From: Bacteroidota bacterium
Lineage (GTDB): Bacteria > Bacteroidota > Bacteroidia > Chitinophagales > Chitinophagaceae
DNA length: 64,000 bases
Assembly: GCA_018267965.1 (NCBI GenBank)
Contig: JAFDXK010000002.1
Span: 62,001 to 126,000 of the forward strand
Direction: 5' to 3'
Of the stretch, positions 1 through 8,521 are shown piece by piece; position 1 is the stretch's first letter; each line of letters starts with the position of its first letter. Below the pieces are notes generated by a model. That model saw only the letters and a program-made list of their open reading frames with translations, made no database searches and was not told the DNA's origin. The position numbers and the translations under genes are program-made.

Positions 1-860
1 ACCTGCCTAAAGGAACAGAACCTGACCTGAGCAAGTGGAAAGAGTTTTTGAACAAACTGCGTTATCCCAAATCAAAAGTAACGATAGGCCTTATCGGTAA
101 ATATGTAGAGCTCCAGGACGCTTACAAATCTATTCTGGAAGCATTGATACATGCGGGTGCCATGAATGAATGCAAAGTGGAGGTTCGCAACATCCATTCT
201 GAATTATTAACCCCTGAAAATGCTATTGAAAAACTGCATAACCTTGATGCGATATTGGTAGCACCTGGCTTTGGCAGCCGTGGCATTGAAGGTAAGATTC
301 ATGCTATACGCTATGCGAGAGAAAACAAGATACCTTTCTTTGGTATTTGTTTAGGTATGCAAATGGCTTGCGTGGAGTTTGCAAGAAATGTACTGGGCAT
401 GAGCAAGGCACATTCTACCGAAATGAACCCTGATACTACAGAATCGGTTATCAGCATGATGGAAGAGCAGAAAAACATCACGCAGATGGGGGGTACTATG
501 AGGTTAGGTTCTTATGATTGTGAATTGACGCCTGACTCAAAAGCGAGCAGCATATATGGCTCTACTCATATTACAGAACGTCACCGCCATCGTTATGAAT
601 TCAACAATGAATTCTATGATGCTTTTGAAAAAGCAGGTATGGTGCCTGTAGGTAAAAACCCTAAAACAGGGTTGGTAGAAATAGTAGAAGTGCCAAGCCA
701 TCCGTTTTATGTGGGCGTACAGTTCCACCCTGAATATAAGAGCACGGTTGAAAACCCGCACCCGCTTTTTGTAGCATTTGTAAAAGCAGCCAAGGAAGCT
801 CAGGAACGCCGCAACGGACATAGCCATATGGTATATCAAAACAGTGTAGCGGAAGGATAA
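1..860 (+). CDS. pyrG: CTP synthase, C-terminal part (5' end outside window)
   Basis: CTP synthase makes CTP from UTP, ATP and glutamine in the cytoplasm, the last step of pyrimidine nucleotide synthesis. The open frame enters from the left edge, reading from base 3, so the gene is cut by the window and the TTG at 48 is not a real start. What is visible is the class I glutamine amidotransferase domain. It opens with the conserved VTIGLIGKYVEL segment that joins it to the synthase domain. It carries the oxyanion-hole loop (PGFGSRG), the nucleophile cysteine in GICLGMQ, and the His/Glu pair in QFHPEY. The frame ends about 30 residues after that pair, with a short charged tail. A hairpin terminator follows at 882-910. 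Identification is secure; the synthase domain is not in the window. Confidence 0.97.
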   Translation, partial: LPKGTEPDLSKWKEFLNKLRYPKSKVTIGLIGKYVELQDAYKSILEALIHAGAMNECKVEVRNIHSELLTPENAIEKLHNLDAILVAPGFGSRGIEGKIHAIRYARENKIPFFGICLGMQMACVEFARNVLGMSKAHSTEMNPDTTESVISMMEEQKNITQMGGTMRLGSYDCELTPDSKASSIYGSTHITERHRHRYEFNNEFYDAFEKAGMVPVGKNPKTGLVEIVEVPSHPFYVGVQFHPEYKSTVENPHPLFVAFVKAAKEAQERRNGHSHMVYQNSVAEG

Positions 861-881
861 GCCCCTTCTCCTAAATACTTA

Positions 882-910
882 AAAGGCTCCATGAAAATCA
901 TGGAGCCTTT
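882..910. terminator. Bidirectional intrinsic terminator between pyrG and ychF
   Basis: GGCTCCATGA at 885-894 pairs with TCATGGAGCC at 898-907 around a 3-base loop. Flanking AAA and TTT extend the stem, so there is a T run on either strand. It lies between two convergent genes and can serve both. Confidence 0.85.
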
Positions 911-935
911 ATTTTATAACTGAATTAGTATCTGA

Positions 936-2033
936 TTACACATTAAACCTGAAGTGCATCACATCACCGTCTTTCACTTCATACTCCTTGCCTTCAATTC
1001 TTAGTTTGCCATTATCGCGGCAGGCAGCTTCACTTTTAAAAGTAACGAAGTCGTTATACGCGATGGTCTCTGCTTTGATAAAACCCTTTTCGAAATCGGT
1101 ATGTATGACACTAGCTGCTTGTGGTGCTTTCCATCCGCGATGGATGGTCCATGCACGAACTTCCTGCACACCTGCTGTGAAATAAGTAATGAGATTGAGC
1201 AGTTTATATGTAGCACGAATCAAACGGTTCAGGCCGGGTTCAGTCAAACCATATTCGCCGAGAAACATCAGTTTATCTTCCGCATTTTCCATCTCAGATA
1301 TTTGCGCTTCGATAGAATTGTTCATCACTATGACTTCTGCACCTTCTTCCTGCGCAGCTTTTACCAATGCTTCTGAATATTTATTACCCGTGTGTATTGC
1401 AGCCTCATCAATATTAGCTACATACAACACAGGTTTTTGAGTTAAAAGAAATAAATCAGCTACAGCTTCAAAATCTTCACCTTCCAGTTTCAACCCACGT
1501 ATATTTTTACCTTGCATTAAGTGCTGCTGGCATTGCACCAACACATCGTATACACGTTTCGCTTTAGGGTCATTTTTAGCTATCTTCTCATAACGCTGCA
1601 TTTTCTTTTCAACACTATCAAGGTCTTTCAATTGCAATTCGGTATCTATAATCTCTTTATCGCTAATCGGATTTATCTCACCTTCCTCACGCAGGATATT
1701 TTCGTCTTCAAAACAACGTATCACATGCACAATCGCATCAACCTCACGAATGTTGGCAAGGAATTTATTCCCTAATCCTTCGCCTTTGCTGGCACCTTTT
1801 ACCAAACCGGCTATATCCACAAACTCGATGGTAGTAGGCACTGTGCGTTGTGGCTGAACCAGTTCAGCCAGTTTATCCAAACGCTCATCGGGTACATCTA
1901 CCTGTCCTACGTTAGGTTCTATAGTACAGAACCTGTAATTAGACGCCTGTGCTTTAGCGCTGTTACTAACCGCGTTGAACAATGTTGATTTACCTACATT
2001 CGGAAGCCCTACTATACCCGCTTGCAATGCCAT
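936..2033 (-). CDS. ychF: Redox-regulated ATPase YchF (Obg-like)
   Basis: YchF is a universally conserved P-loop ATPase of the Obg/TRAFAC class that binds ribosomes and is linked to stress responses. At 365 residues it has the usual family length. The P-loop GLPNVGKST is at residues 9-17. The switch region FVDIAGLVKGASKGEGLG is typical of the Obg/YchF branch. The G4 position reads NIDE instead of the NKxD of true GTPases, which fits the ATP preference of YchF. A TGS domain forms the C-terminus, ending in the usual VKDGDVMHFRFNV-type motif. Start is the ATG at 2033, just before the P-loop strand. It is convergent with pyrG and shares the terminator at 882-910. A Bacteroidota -7 box lies 20 bases upstream. 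Confidence 0.97.
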   Translation of the reverse strand: MALQAGIVGLPNVGKSTLFNAVSNSAKAQASNYRFCTIEPNVGQVDVPDERLDKLAELVQPQRTVPTTIEFVDIAGLVKGASKGEGLGNKFLANIREVDAIVHVIRCFEDENILREEGEINPISDKEIIDTELQLKDLDSVEKKMQRYEKIAKNDPKAKRVYDVLVQCQQHLMQGKNIRGLKLEGEDFEAVADLFLLTQKPVLYVANIDEAAIHTGNKYSEALVKAAQEEGAEVIVMNNSIEAQISEMENAEDKLMFLGEYGLTEPGLNRLIRATYKLLNLITYFTAGVQEVRAWTIHRGWKAPQAASVIHTDFEKGFIKAETIAYNDFVTFKSEAACRDNGKLRIEGKEYEVKDGDVMHFRFNV

Positions 2034-2052
2034 ACTGTATTAAAAATTTGCG

Positions 2053-2060
2053 CAAAGGTA
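2053..2060 (-). promoter_or_regulatory. Putative -7 promoter element for ychF
   Basis: Read on the minus strand this is TACCTTTG, matching the Bacteroidota -7 consensus TAnnTTTG, 20 bases upstream of the ychF ATG. No clear TTG box is visible at the usual -33 distance, so the call rests on the -7 match and position. Confidence 0.4.
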
Positions 2061-2092
2061 AGCCTTTGTCATCAGGATTAAGTAATGAAATA

Positions 2093-2821
2093 TTAGAATT
2101 TCTGCAATGCGGCCTCCATGACTGAATATACCTTTTGCTTTAACACAGGCAGATCTGACGCTACCAGTCCTTTAGTTTCAACGGGTTCCAGATAAATGAC
2201 CCTGTTGCGACCCGGCGTAAGTTTCCACCATGCACTATAATGCCAGCGATTAACCGTATCGGGGAATATCATAGGCAAAACAGGGGTTTGTGTATTAATA
2301 GCAAGTCTGAATGCACCATCATAAAATTCTTTTAATGGCTTACCCGTTTCATTAAATGTCCCTTCAGGGAAAACAGCAATATTGCATTCCCGTTTCAGCA
2401 TCCGCCACATGAGCCTCAGGCTCTTGGCTCGGCTATGTTCACTGCTACGGTCTACCAATATCGCCAGTTGTTTGTACACAAATCCGAAAACTGGGATTTT
2501 TGCCATCTCCTTTTTTGCAAGCGTCCGAAAGTAATATGGTACTGCTGCATATATCAGTACAGTATCCATATACGAGATATGATTGGCTACATAGACATAC
2601 TTTTTATTATCAGGGCGTTTGCCCTTTCTGATAACAGGCTGCCCGATGCAAAATAGCCAGCAATAAGACCAATAGTGCGCAATGTTCCAGATGATGCGCC
2701 GTGCCCATGCTTTGTCAAAACTGCCAACCATAAGAAAGACAGGGAATGCCGCCAACAAGCAGGCAGCGAATGTTGTGATTACATAAAATGTATAAAAAGG
2801 TTGTAGTATCCTTTTCAGCAT
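2093..2821 (-). CDS. 1-acyl-sn-glycerol-3-phosphate acyltransferase (PlsC family)
   Basis: Members of this family add the second acyl chain to lysophosphatidic acid, giving phosphatidic acid for membrane lipids. The protein has 242 residues. An N-terminal hydrophobic helix lies at about residues 10-33. The catalytic NHxxxxD motif is N80-H81 to D86 (NHISYMD), and the second acyltransferase motif FPEGT is at 151-155. A Pro-rich PVLPMIF strand follows, as in other PlsC proteins. The gene ends 59 bases from the ychF start and begins 4 bases after the stop of the upstream membrane-protein gene, so those two are probably cotranscribed. The acyl and head-group specificity cannot be read from sequence, and other acyl acceptors such as lyso-ornithine lipid are possible. 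Confidence 0.85.
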   Translation of the reverse strand: MLKRILQPFYTFYVITTFAACLLAAFPVFLMVGSFDKAWARRIIWNIAHYWSYCWLFCIGQPVIRKGKRPDNKKYVYVANHISYMDTVLIYAAVPYYFRTLAKKEMAKIPVFGFVYKQLAILVDRSSEHSRAKSLRLMWRMLKRECNIAVFPEGTFNETGKPLKEFYDGAFRLAINTQTPVLPMIFPDTVNRWHYSAWWKLTPGRNRVIYLEPVETKGLVASDLPVLKQKVYSVMEAALQKF

Positions 2822-2825
2822 AGAT

Positions 2826-3302
2826 TTATTGCATGCCGGGAAATAATGGACGCCCTACAAGTTCGCGGAAAGGCCAGGGTATTGTTGCCATAATGATAAC
2901 CATTGCCAAAAGTGTATACCAAAACAATTTTTTGAATTTACTGCTATCGGGAATATCTTTCTTTATCGCACTATATCCTATATGCACAAGTATAATAGCC
3001 ACCAGCATTCCTGTAATGTGCTCTACTCCCCAAAAGCGACTGACCTTGTCTTTCATTACAGCACCCATACCACCCATGTTGCTGATATTTTTCATGCCCC
3101 AAGGACCAACAAAATATAAAAATAACCCCACTAGTAGCTGAATGTCGCAACTGATCATCAGGAATAAGGCGAGTCTCTTATCTTTCTTTCCAAATGGCTT
3201 TTTGCCACCAACACCCATTATGCTATTGAAGATAACAGCTAATGCAAAGATGATGATGAACCAGCGTAACAGGCTATGTAAATCTAAAAGGCCTTTTTCC
3301 AT
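2826..3302 (-). CDS. Small four-helix membrane protein (cytochrome b-like, unassigned)
   Basis: A 158-residue protein with four predicted membrane helices, at about residues 12-28, 45-65, 92-110 and 128-145. The first helix starts with a conserved-looking LHSLLRW segment, and His residues also lie near the third helix (VEHITG, LVHIGYS). Similar small proteins in Bacteroidota are sometimes labelled cytochrome B because of such histidines. I infer possible heme binding only weakly, since no paired-His spacing typical of b561 is certain. It sits directly upstream of the PlsC-type acyltransferase with a 4-base gap on the same strand. Function unknown. Confidence 0.6.
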   Translation of the reverse strand: MEKGLLDLHSLLRWFIIIFALAVIFNSIMGVGGKKPFGKKDKRLALFLMISCDIQLLVGLFLYFVGPWGMKNISNMGGMGAVMKDKVSRFWGVEHITGMLVAIILVHIGYSAIKKDIPDSSKFKKLFWYTLLAMVIIMATIPWPFRELVGRPLFPGMQ

Positions 3303-3362
3303 AAAGATGAATTTGGTGCAATCTACAACGGCAAGTATTATAACGCAAATAGAAAAGAGTTA

Positions 3363-3902
3363 TTACCAATTCATTCTCTGGCGTAACTGCCTTATATGTT
3401 CCGTGTGATGACGGCTGTGCCATGCATATAATGCCGTAAGTTCCCAAAGTGTAATTGTGCGTTCTTTTTCCGGATGATAAACTGTACATTCCCAATCGCT
3501 GTCTTTCATATTCTTTAAAACAACGACCCAACGCCTGTGTAAAGCGTGTAATAATGTATTAGATACATTCACGGGAACAGCAGATACATCTGGCAATTTT
3601 GCCCATTCAGCCTCAGCATAAGGTTTTATCGTCGGGTTATTTTCAGTAAGCCCGAGTTTAAGGCGTATATATGCATTCATATGGCTATCAGCAACATGAT
3701 GTACAACCTGAATAATTGTCCATCCATCGGGACGATATGGCGTTTGTAGCTGGTGCTCATCCAAATTTTCGATACATAAATCCATCCATCCGGGCAGTGC
3801 TTCAATCACACTTATCCATTCCTGTAAATCAGCTTTTGTGTAGCTGTCTGGCTTCTGATACCTGCCAATCGGGTAGCGTAGTTGTTCGAGATTATCTGTC
3901 AT
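3363..3902 (-). CDS. YfiT/BstA-like DinB-superfamily metal-dependent protein
   Basis: A 179-residue four-helix-bundle protein matching the YfiT/BstA group of the DinB superfamily. In Bacillus these proteins bind a divalent metal and act as putative hydrolases or bacillithiol S-transferases. The metal-binding histidines are visible: H68/H69 in the QVVHHVADSHMN segment, then H162 to H169 in WHSRHHTEH near the C-terminus, as in YfiT. The opening LRYPIGRYQKP is also characteristic. Some Bacteroidota make bacillithiol, so a thiol-transferase role is possible. That is inference, and the actual substrate is unknown. The start ATG at 3902 is well placed; the gene stands alone on this strand. Confidence 0.8.
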   Translation of the reverse strand: MTDNLEQLRYPIGRYQKPDSYTKADLQEWISVIEALPGWMDLCIENLDEHQLQTPYRPDGWTIIQVVHHVADSHMNAYIRLKLGLTENNPTIKPYAEAEWAKLPDVSAVPVNVSNTLLHALHRRWVVVLKNMKDSDWECTVYHPEKERTITLWELTALYAWHSRHHTEHIRQLRQRMNW

Positions 3903-3974
3903 AATTCAAATGTAGAATTAATAAATAATTCATCGCATTGATTATTTTTAACTGAAATATAAATACCCCCTTTA

Positions 3975-5003
3975 ATGCAATCCGAAAAGCTGCGAAAAGA
4001 AACGACTTGTTTGAATTGTGGTGCAGAGGTATTAAAGCGCTATTGCCCTGAATGCGGGCAAGAAAATATAGAGCAGGTATCTTCTGTAACTGGTCTTTTT
4101 GTAGGGCTTTTTACTAAGTTCACTCATCTGGATGGGAAATTCGCTACAACGATGAAGGAGCTTTTGTTGAGGCCCGGATTTGTAGCATACGAATTTATCA
4201 ACTTCAGACGGCGTAAATATTTGGATCCGCTTAGTCTGTTCTTTACAGTAAGTGCACTCAGCATTCTTATTACATTGTATATAGAAGCTAAAGACCAAAC
4301 TAGGCTTAGTGTGCAAAATGATCCTGTACTGAAACATATGGTTGATTCTGCTTTTGCTGTTTATTTAAAAAAAGATTCTTTTGCAGTCACAGCTGTAAAA
4401 TATAATGATCATACATCGAATGTATTTGCAGTTCCCTTTTTGTACAGACGAGGAGAAGCGTATTATGATTCAGTTCAAAATACAATGCCTGCTGAGAAAA
4501 AAAGCAATTGGCTAAAAAGACACTATGAAATAAAGCTAATACGATCCTGGAAGGAATACGAGAACAATCCATATGCGATAGACTATAAATCAGGAAAAAA
4601 TTTTTATGGCACTTTCGCCAATTTTATGTTGATATCAATAGGCCTTTTTGCAATGCTACTTTATATTCTTAATGTTCGAAGAAGGCAGGTCTATAACTTA
4701 TTCTCACATGTTATTTTCAGTCTTAACTATTTCACTGTAGTATGGGTTTTCCTCGCAATACAGATGGTAACATTTTACACTATCGCTATTGCCGGGAAAA
4801 CAGACAAGTTTGACATAGCGCGTTGGTTGATCTTATTTGGTTTACTCTTGTACTTGTTTGTCGCCATGAAAAGATTCTACAAACAAAGCTATCTGAAAAC
4901 AGGTATCAAATTCATTATACTTGCAGCCGTATTTATCACATTATTTGTGGCTAGTGCCATAATGATTTTATTTTATTCAGCTCTTAATATTGCCGGCAGT
5001 TGA
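3975..5003 (+). CDS. DUF3667 membrane protein, first of two tandem copies
   Basis: A 342-residue protein of the Bacteroidota family DUF3667. It opens with a short zinc-ribbon-like module, CLNCG followed eleven residues later by CPECGQ (about residues 13-29). A conserved region then reads LLLRPGFVAYEF and RRRKYLDPLSLFF, leading into the first membrane helix. After a soluble middle part of about 90 residues come three more hydrophobic helices, with the family motif FVAMKRFYKQ before the last. Function unknown. Topology suggests the zinc ribbon is cytoplasmic and the middle loop extracytoplasmic. It is followed 27 bases later by a paralogue with the same layout, so the two probably form one transcript and may form a heteromer. 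Confidence 0.8.
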   Translation: MQSEKLRKETTCLNCGAEVLKRYCPECGQENIEQVSSVTGLFVGLFTKFTHLDGKFATTMKELLLRPGFVAYEFINFRRRKYLDPLSLFFTVSALSILITLYIEAKDQTRLSVQNDPVLKHMVDSAFAVYLKKDSFAVTAVKYNDHTSNVFAVPFLYRRGEAYYDSVQNTMPAEKKSNWLKRHYEIKLIRSWKEYENNPYAIDYKSGKNFYGTFANFMLISIGLFAMLLYILNVRRRQVYNLFSHVIFSLNYFTVVWVFLAIQMVTFYTIAIAGKTDKFDIARWLILFGLLLYLFVAMKRFYKQSYLKTGIKFIILAAVFITLFVASAIMILFYSALNIAGS

Positions 5004-5030
5004 TGGGTATTCTTCTAAATACGAGATATT

Positions 5031-6053
5031 ATGTCACACAATAAACTTCGCAAAGAAACAGATTGCCTGAACTGTGGTGCACAGGTAACCGGGCGTTATT
5101 GTGCTAATTGCGGTCAGGAAAACGTTGAGCCGAAACAAACATTCGGGCACCTCCTAACCCATTTTTTTAACGATATTACCCACTTTGACGGCAAATTTTT
5201 TGTTACCGCGAAAACTTTGTTGTTTAAACCCGGCTTTCTATCCGAAGAATATTTAAAAGGTCGCAGGATGAAATATTTAGATCCTGTAAGGATGTACCTG
5301 TTTATTTCTGCTGCTTTTTTTATCACATTTTTCGCTGTTAATAAATCAACTGAATTTGTGACACGTGAAAGCGACCCTCTTAAGTATTATCTTACAGATT
5401 CTGTACTTAAATCAAAAGAAGCCGAACACTTCAAGGGCTTTACTTCTTTTACAATACAAGGTAAAAAAATATGGTTGCTGAATGTTGACAGCATGCATAG
5501 GTTCGGCATGAAATATTACGACTCAGTACAAAAGACCTTACCGACAAAATTCAAGAGTAGTGGCATTGAAAGGTATTTTGAAGAAAAGCTTGTTGCAATA
5601 TGGCCGGTGTACCTCGCAGACCGCTATAACTTTATGGATAAAGTGAATGAAAAATTTTATCACTCACTATCAAAAATAGTATTCATATCATTACCATTTT
5701 TTGCATTGTTCTTATACCTTCTGTATATACGCAGGCGTAAGGAATTATATTTTGTTTCTCATGTCATATTTTCTCTCCATTGTTACTGTGTAGTGTTCAT
5801 ACTATGGTTTTTTATATTGCTACTCAATAATAAATATTATCAGGCCCCTGATATAGTGAGCATCATTGCTGTATCACTTATTGCAATACTTTCTATAGTA
5901 TATTTCTATCTTGCCATGAAACGCTTCTATAAGCAAGGGTGGTTTAAAACACTTATAAAATATTGTTTGCAATATATTGCGTCAAGCATTCTTATACTTG
6001 TCCTTGTATTGGGCATGCTCATAAAATCTTTTCTGGATATGGCACCGCATTAG
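5031..6053 (+). CDS. DUF3667 membrane protein, second of two tandem copies
   Basis: A 340-residue paralogue of the gene just upstream. It has the same order of parts: N-terminal CLNCG/CANCGQEN zinc ribbon, FKPGFLSEEYLKGRRMKYLDPVRMYLF leading into a membrane helix (conserved with the first copy), a soluble middle segment, and three C-terminal helices carrying LAMKRFYKQ. The two proteins are similar in the N-terminal third and the C-terminal helices but differ strongly in the middle loop. That is the pattern expected after an old duplication followed by divergence of the exposed part. Biochemical function unknown. No clear terminator follows. Confidence 0.8.
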   Translation: MSHNKLRKETDCLNCGAQVTGRYCANCGQENVEPKQTFGHLLTHFFNDITHFDGKFFVTAKTLLFKPGFLSEEYLKGRRMKYLDPVRMYLFISAAFFITFFAVNKSTEFVTRESDPLKYYLTDSVLKSKEAEHFKGFTSFTIQGKKIWLLNVDSMHRFGMKYYDSVQKTLPTKFKSSGIERYFEEKLVAIWPVYLADRYNFMDKVNEKFYHSLSKIVFISLPFFALFLYLLYIRRRKELYFVSHVIFSLHCYCVVFILWFFILLLNNKYYQAPDIVSIIAVSLIAILSIVYFYLAMKRFYKQGWFKTLIKYCLQYIASSILILVLVLGMLIKSFLDMAPH

Positions 6054-6158
6054 TCATATAGAAGGGCAAACAGTGTCTAAAAGACATAACCTTGCACGTT
6101 ACAAGTTGAAGGCAGTACTGTTTAAATAAACATACGTACCTTCGCAGGCGATTCCAAT

Positions 6159-7007
6159 ATGTTAGCAGCAGTTAACGATACTAACTTACTTCCTATTGAC
6201 AGGATACTCGGACAAAGCACACGATTGCTTCAACGTGTTGTATTGTTAGAACATAGCAATATCAGAGCAGAATATTTTAGTGTTTACTATGATGAGAATT
6301 TGCCCGAAGAACATGCCAAGCTCAATTTGTTTCCTGTTAACGATAATGAGTATTGCATTCAGTTATCATACATAAGGTTTGATTCTAACTCTGATACTGC
6401 AAAAGTGTATTGGATAGAATTTAAACCTGGGTTTTTTGAACAATATCCTATATCATTAATCAATTCAGAAAAACCATTCAAGCTAGACAAGATCACTGAA
6501 CAACAATTCTCCATTTGCACACAATCTCTGGCATTACTGGAACAATTAGAAGAAGCTGACACGCAAACTTCATTTACTTTTTCGCTTCGTACTACAGAGA
6601 TCATAACACATTTATTACGCCGTGCGTTAGAATGTATACAAGTACCTTTTACAGTATGTCCGGTACCCGCCTGTCGTTTTTTGGCTTATGACACTGAGCG
6701 TGAGAAAATAATTGAGGCACAAACCATACTCAACCAACGCTTTGATAATACCGTTACAATTAAAGAATTATCACGCATGGTAGCCATGAATGAATGTTAC
6801 CTGAAAAAGGGCTTTAAGGCTATGACCGGTAAAACCATACACGAGTACACGCATGAATTACGAATAATAAAAGCTAAAGAAATGTTGCAGCTGCAAGGTT
6901 TGTCTGTTTCTGAAGTATCTAACACGCTTGGCTTTAGCAGTATCTCCCACTTTAGTACAGCTTTTAAGAAAGCTACAGGCATGAAGCCTTGTGAGTTATT
7001 ATCCTAA
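6159..7007 (+). CDS. AraC-family transcriptional regulator
   Basis: A 282-residue DNA-binding regulator. The C-terminal 100 residues form the double helix-turn-helix of the AraC family. The first HTH covers TVTIKELSRMVAMNECYLKKGF, and the second ends in the signature FSSISHFSTAFKKATGMKPCE. The N-terminal 180 residues do not show a cupin arabinose-binding pattern I can name, so the effector is unknown. The start ATG at 6159 is preceded by TACCTTCG, a partial match to the -7 box. Its stop codon overlaps the stop of the flippase gene on the other strand by 4 bases. The target genes cannot be deduced from position. Confidence 0.88.
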   Translation: MLAAVNDTNLLPIDRILGQSTRLLQRVVLLEHSNIRAEYFSVYYDENLPEEHAKLNLFPVNDNEYCIQLSYIRFDSNSDTAKVYWIEFKPGFFEQYPISLINSEKPFKLDKITEQQFSICTQSLALLEQLEEADTQTSFTFSLRTTEIITHLLRRALECIQVPFTVCPVPACRFLAYDTEREKIIEAQTILNQRFDNTVTIKELSRMVAMNECYLKKGFKAMTGKTIHEYTHELRIIKAKEMLQLQGLSVSEVSNTLGFSSISHFSTAFKKATGMKPCELLS

Positions 7008-8506
7008 CGAATATATTTTCCGATTACCGGCAAAGTCTTCAAATCTTCTTTTTGCGAAATGAATATAAACGCCAGGTAGATGAACATAAAACTTGTACCT
7101 GACAGCAAGCGTAACCCCATAACATTTACATATTGACAAACCATATAGTGTAACGCATATACCAACAACATCACTCCAAATAAACGCAGTAATTTAGATA
7201 CATTATAAGGAATAGGGAATACTTTCTGTCCCCAGAAATAGGAAATCAGCATCATACTGCCATAGCAAGCCAAAGTAGCCCACGCACAAGCTATATAGCT
7301 GTAATGAGGAATAAAGACATAATTAATGAGCAATGTAATAATAGCCCCTATTATCGTAATCGTAGCCCCTGCGTTTGTTTTATGTGACAACTTATACCAT
7401 ATAGCCAAGTTGTAATATGCACCCAAACACATGTTGGCGATAAGTAAAAGCGGCACTACAGACAGGCCTGTCCACATTTGCGGATTACGAATAAATTGTT
7501 TCCAGATATCCAAATATAACATCACCACCAAAAACATAACACACAATATCATAATGAAATAATTCATAACACGGGCATACGTTTTAGGTGCGTCTTCTCC
7601 TCTTGCCTGTTGAAAGAAAAACGGTTCTGCACCCATTCGAAATGCTCGTACAAAAAGTGTAATGAGTATAGACAATTTATAGCAGGCACTATATATACCT
7701 ACCTCAGCCTTTTTTGCCAACTCATCACCTGCAGGAGACCACCACCCCAACATGATACGGTCGAATGTTTCATTGATTACACCACCAAAACCAACAATTA
7801 ATAGCGGTGCCGAATAAATAAGCATTTCTTTCCAGAGTTTTGTATCCCAGTCAAAGCGTATACTTAAAAATTCAGGCAGTAATAATAGAAAGGTAAATAT
7901 TGACATAGCAAGGTTGGCAATAATGTAATACCCTGCCCCCATTGATGGTGAATACCACGATGCTATAAATGTATCAGAATGGTTCTTAGCATAAGATGGC
8001 AGTATAGTATAAAAGAAAACGACTAATAAAATGTTGAGAATAATTCCTGCCACTTTTATAAAAGCATATTTACGCGGCCTGCCATCATTTCGTAGTTTAG
8101 CGAAGGGTAATGTAGATAAAGTATCTATAGCAATGATAGATGCAGCCCAGGTAACAAATTGCGGATGTTCGTCAACCCGTAATAAATTGGCAAGTGGAAT
8201 CCTCGATGTAATAATTATAAAAGTGAAAACCAAAGTAGTGGCAATCAATGATATACTGCCAATATTGTATACATGCTTACCATTATGGTCTTTATTACTA
8301 AAACGGAAAAAAGTGGTTTCCATACCATAGGTATACACCACATTCATAAAAGGTATAGCGGAATAGATAAGGCTCATCTCTCCATACACGCTGGCACTCA
8401 TGTAATGAGTGAGATATGGAGTAAGCAGGTAATTCAAAAAACTTGCAAATATGGAACTAAGTCCATACCACATCGTTTGCCCTGCAAGTTTTTTTAGTGA
8501 TGCCAA
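7004..8506 (-). CDS. Oligosaccharide flippase (Wzx/MATE-like, polysaccharide biosynthesis protein)
   Basis: A 500-residue integral membrane protein with about 14 hydrophobic helices, starting with the typical LAGQTMWYGLSSIFASFLNYLLTP pattern of the polysaccharide-biosynthesis/MOP flippase family. Such proteins move lipid-linked sugars across the inner membrane for surface polysaccharide or related glycans. It starts 15 bases downstream of korB on the same strand and ends in a 4-base overlap with the AraC-type gene. Glycosyltransferases occur elsewhere in the window (27956, 49713-55865) but not next to it. The lipid-linked substrate is unknown. Confidence 0.85.
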   Translation of the reverse strand: MASLKKLAGQTMWYGLSSIFASFLNYLLTPYLTHYMSASVYGEMSLIYSAIPFMNVVYTYGMETTFFRFSNKDHNGKHVYNIGSISLIATTLVFTFIIITSRIPLANLLRVDEHPQFVTWAASIIAIDTLSTLPFAKLRNDGRPRKYAFIKVAGIILNILLVVFFYTILPSYAKNHSDTFIASWYSPSMGAGYYIIANLAMSIFTFLLLLPEFLSIRFDWDTKLWKEMLIYSAPLLIVGFGGVINETFDRIMLGWWSPAGDELAKKAEVGIYSACYKLSILITLFVRAFRMGAEPFFFQQARGEDAPKTYARVMNYFIMILCVMFLVVMLYLDIWKQFIRNPQMWTGLSVVPLLLIANMCLGAYYNLAIWYKLSHKTNAGATITIIGAIITLLINYVFIPHYSYIACAWATLACYGSMMLISYFWGQKVFPIPYNVSKLLRLFGVMLLVYALHYMVCQYVNVMGLRLLSGTSFMFIYLAFIFISQKEDLKTLPVIGKYIR

Positions 8507-8521
8507 TTTGTATTTGGTGTA

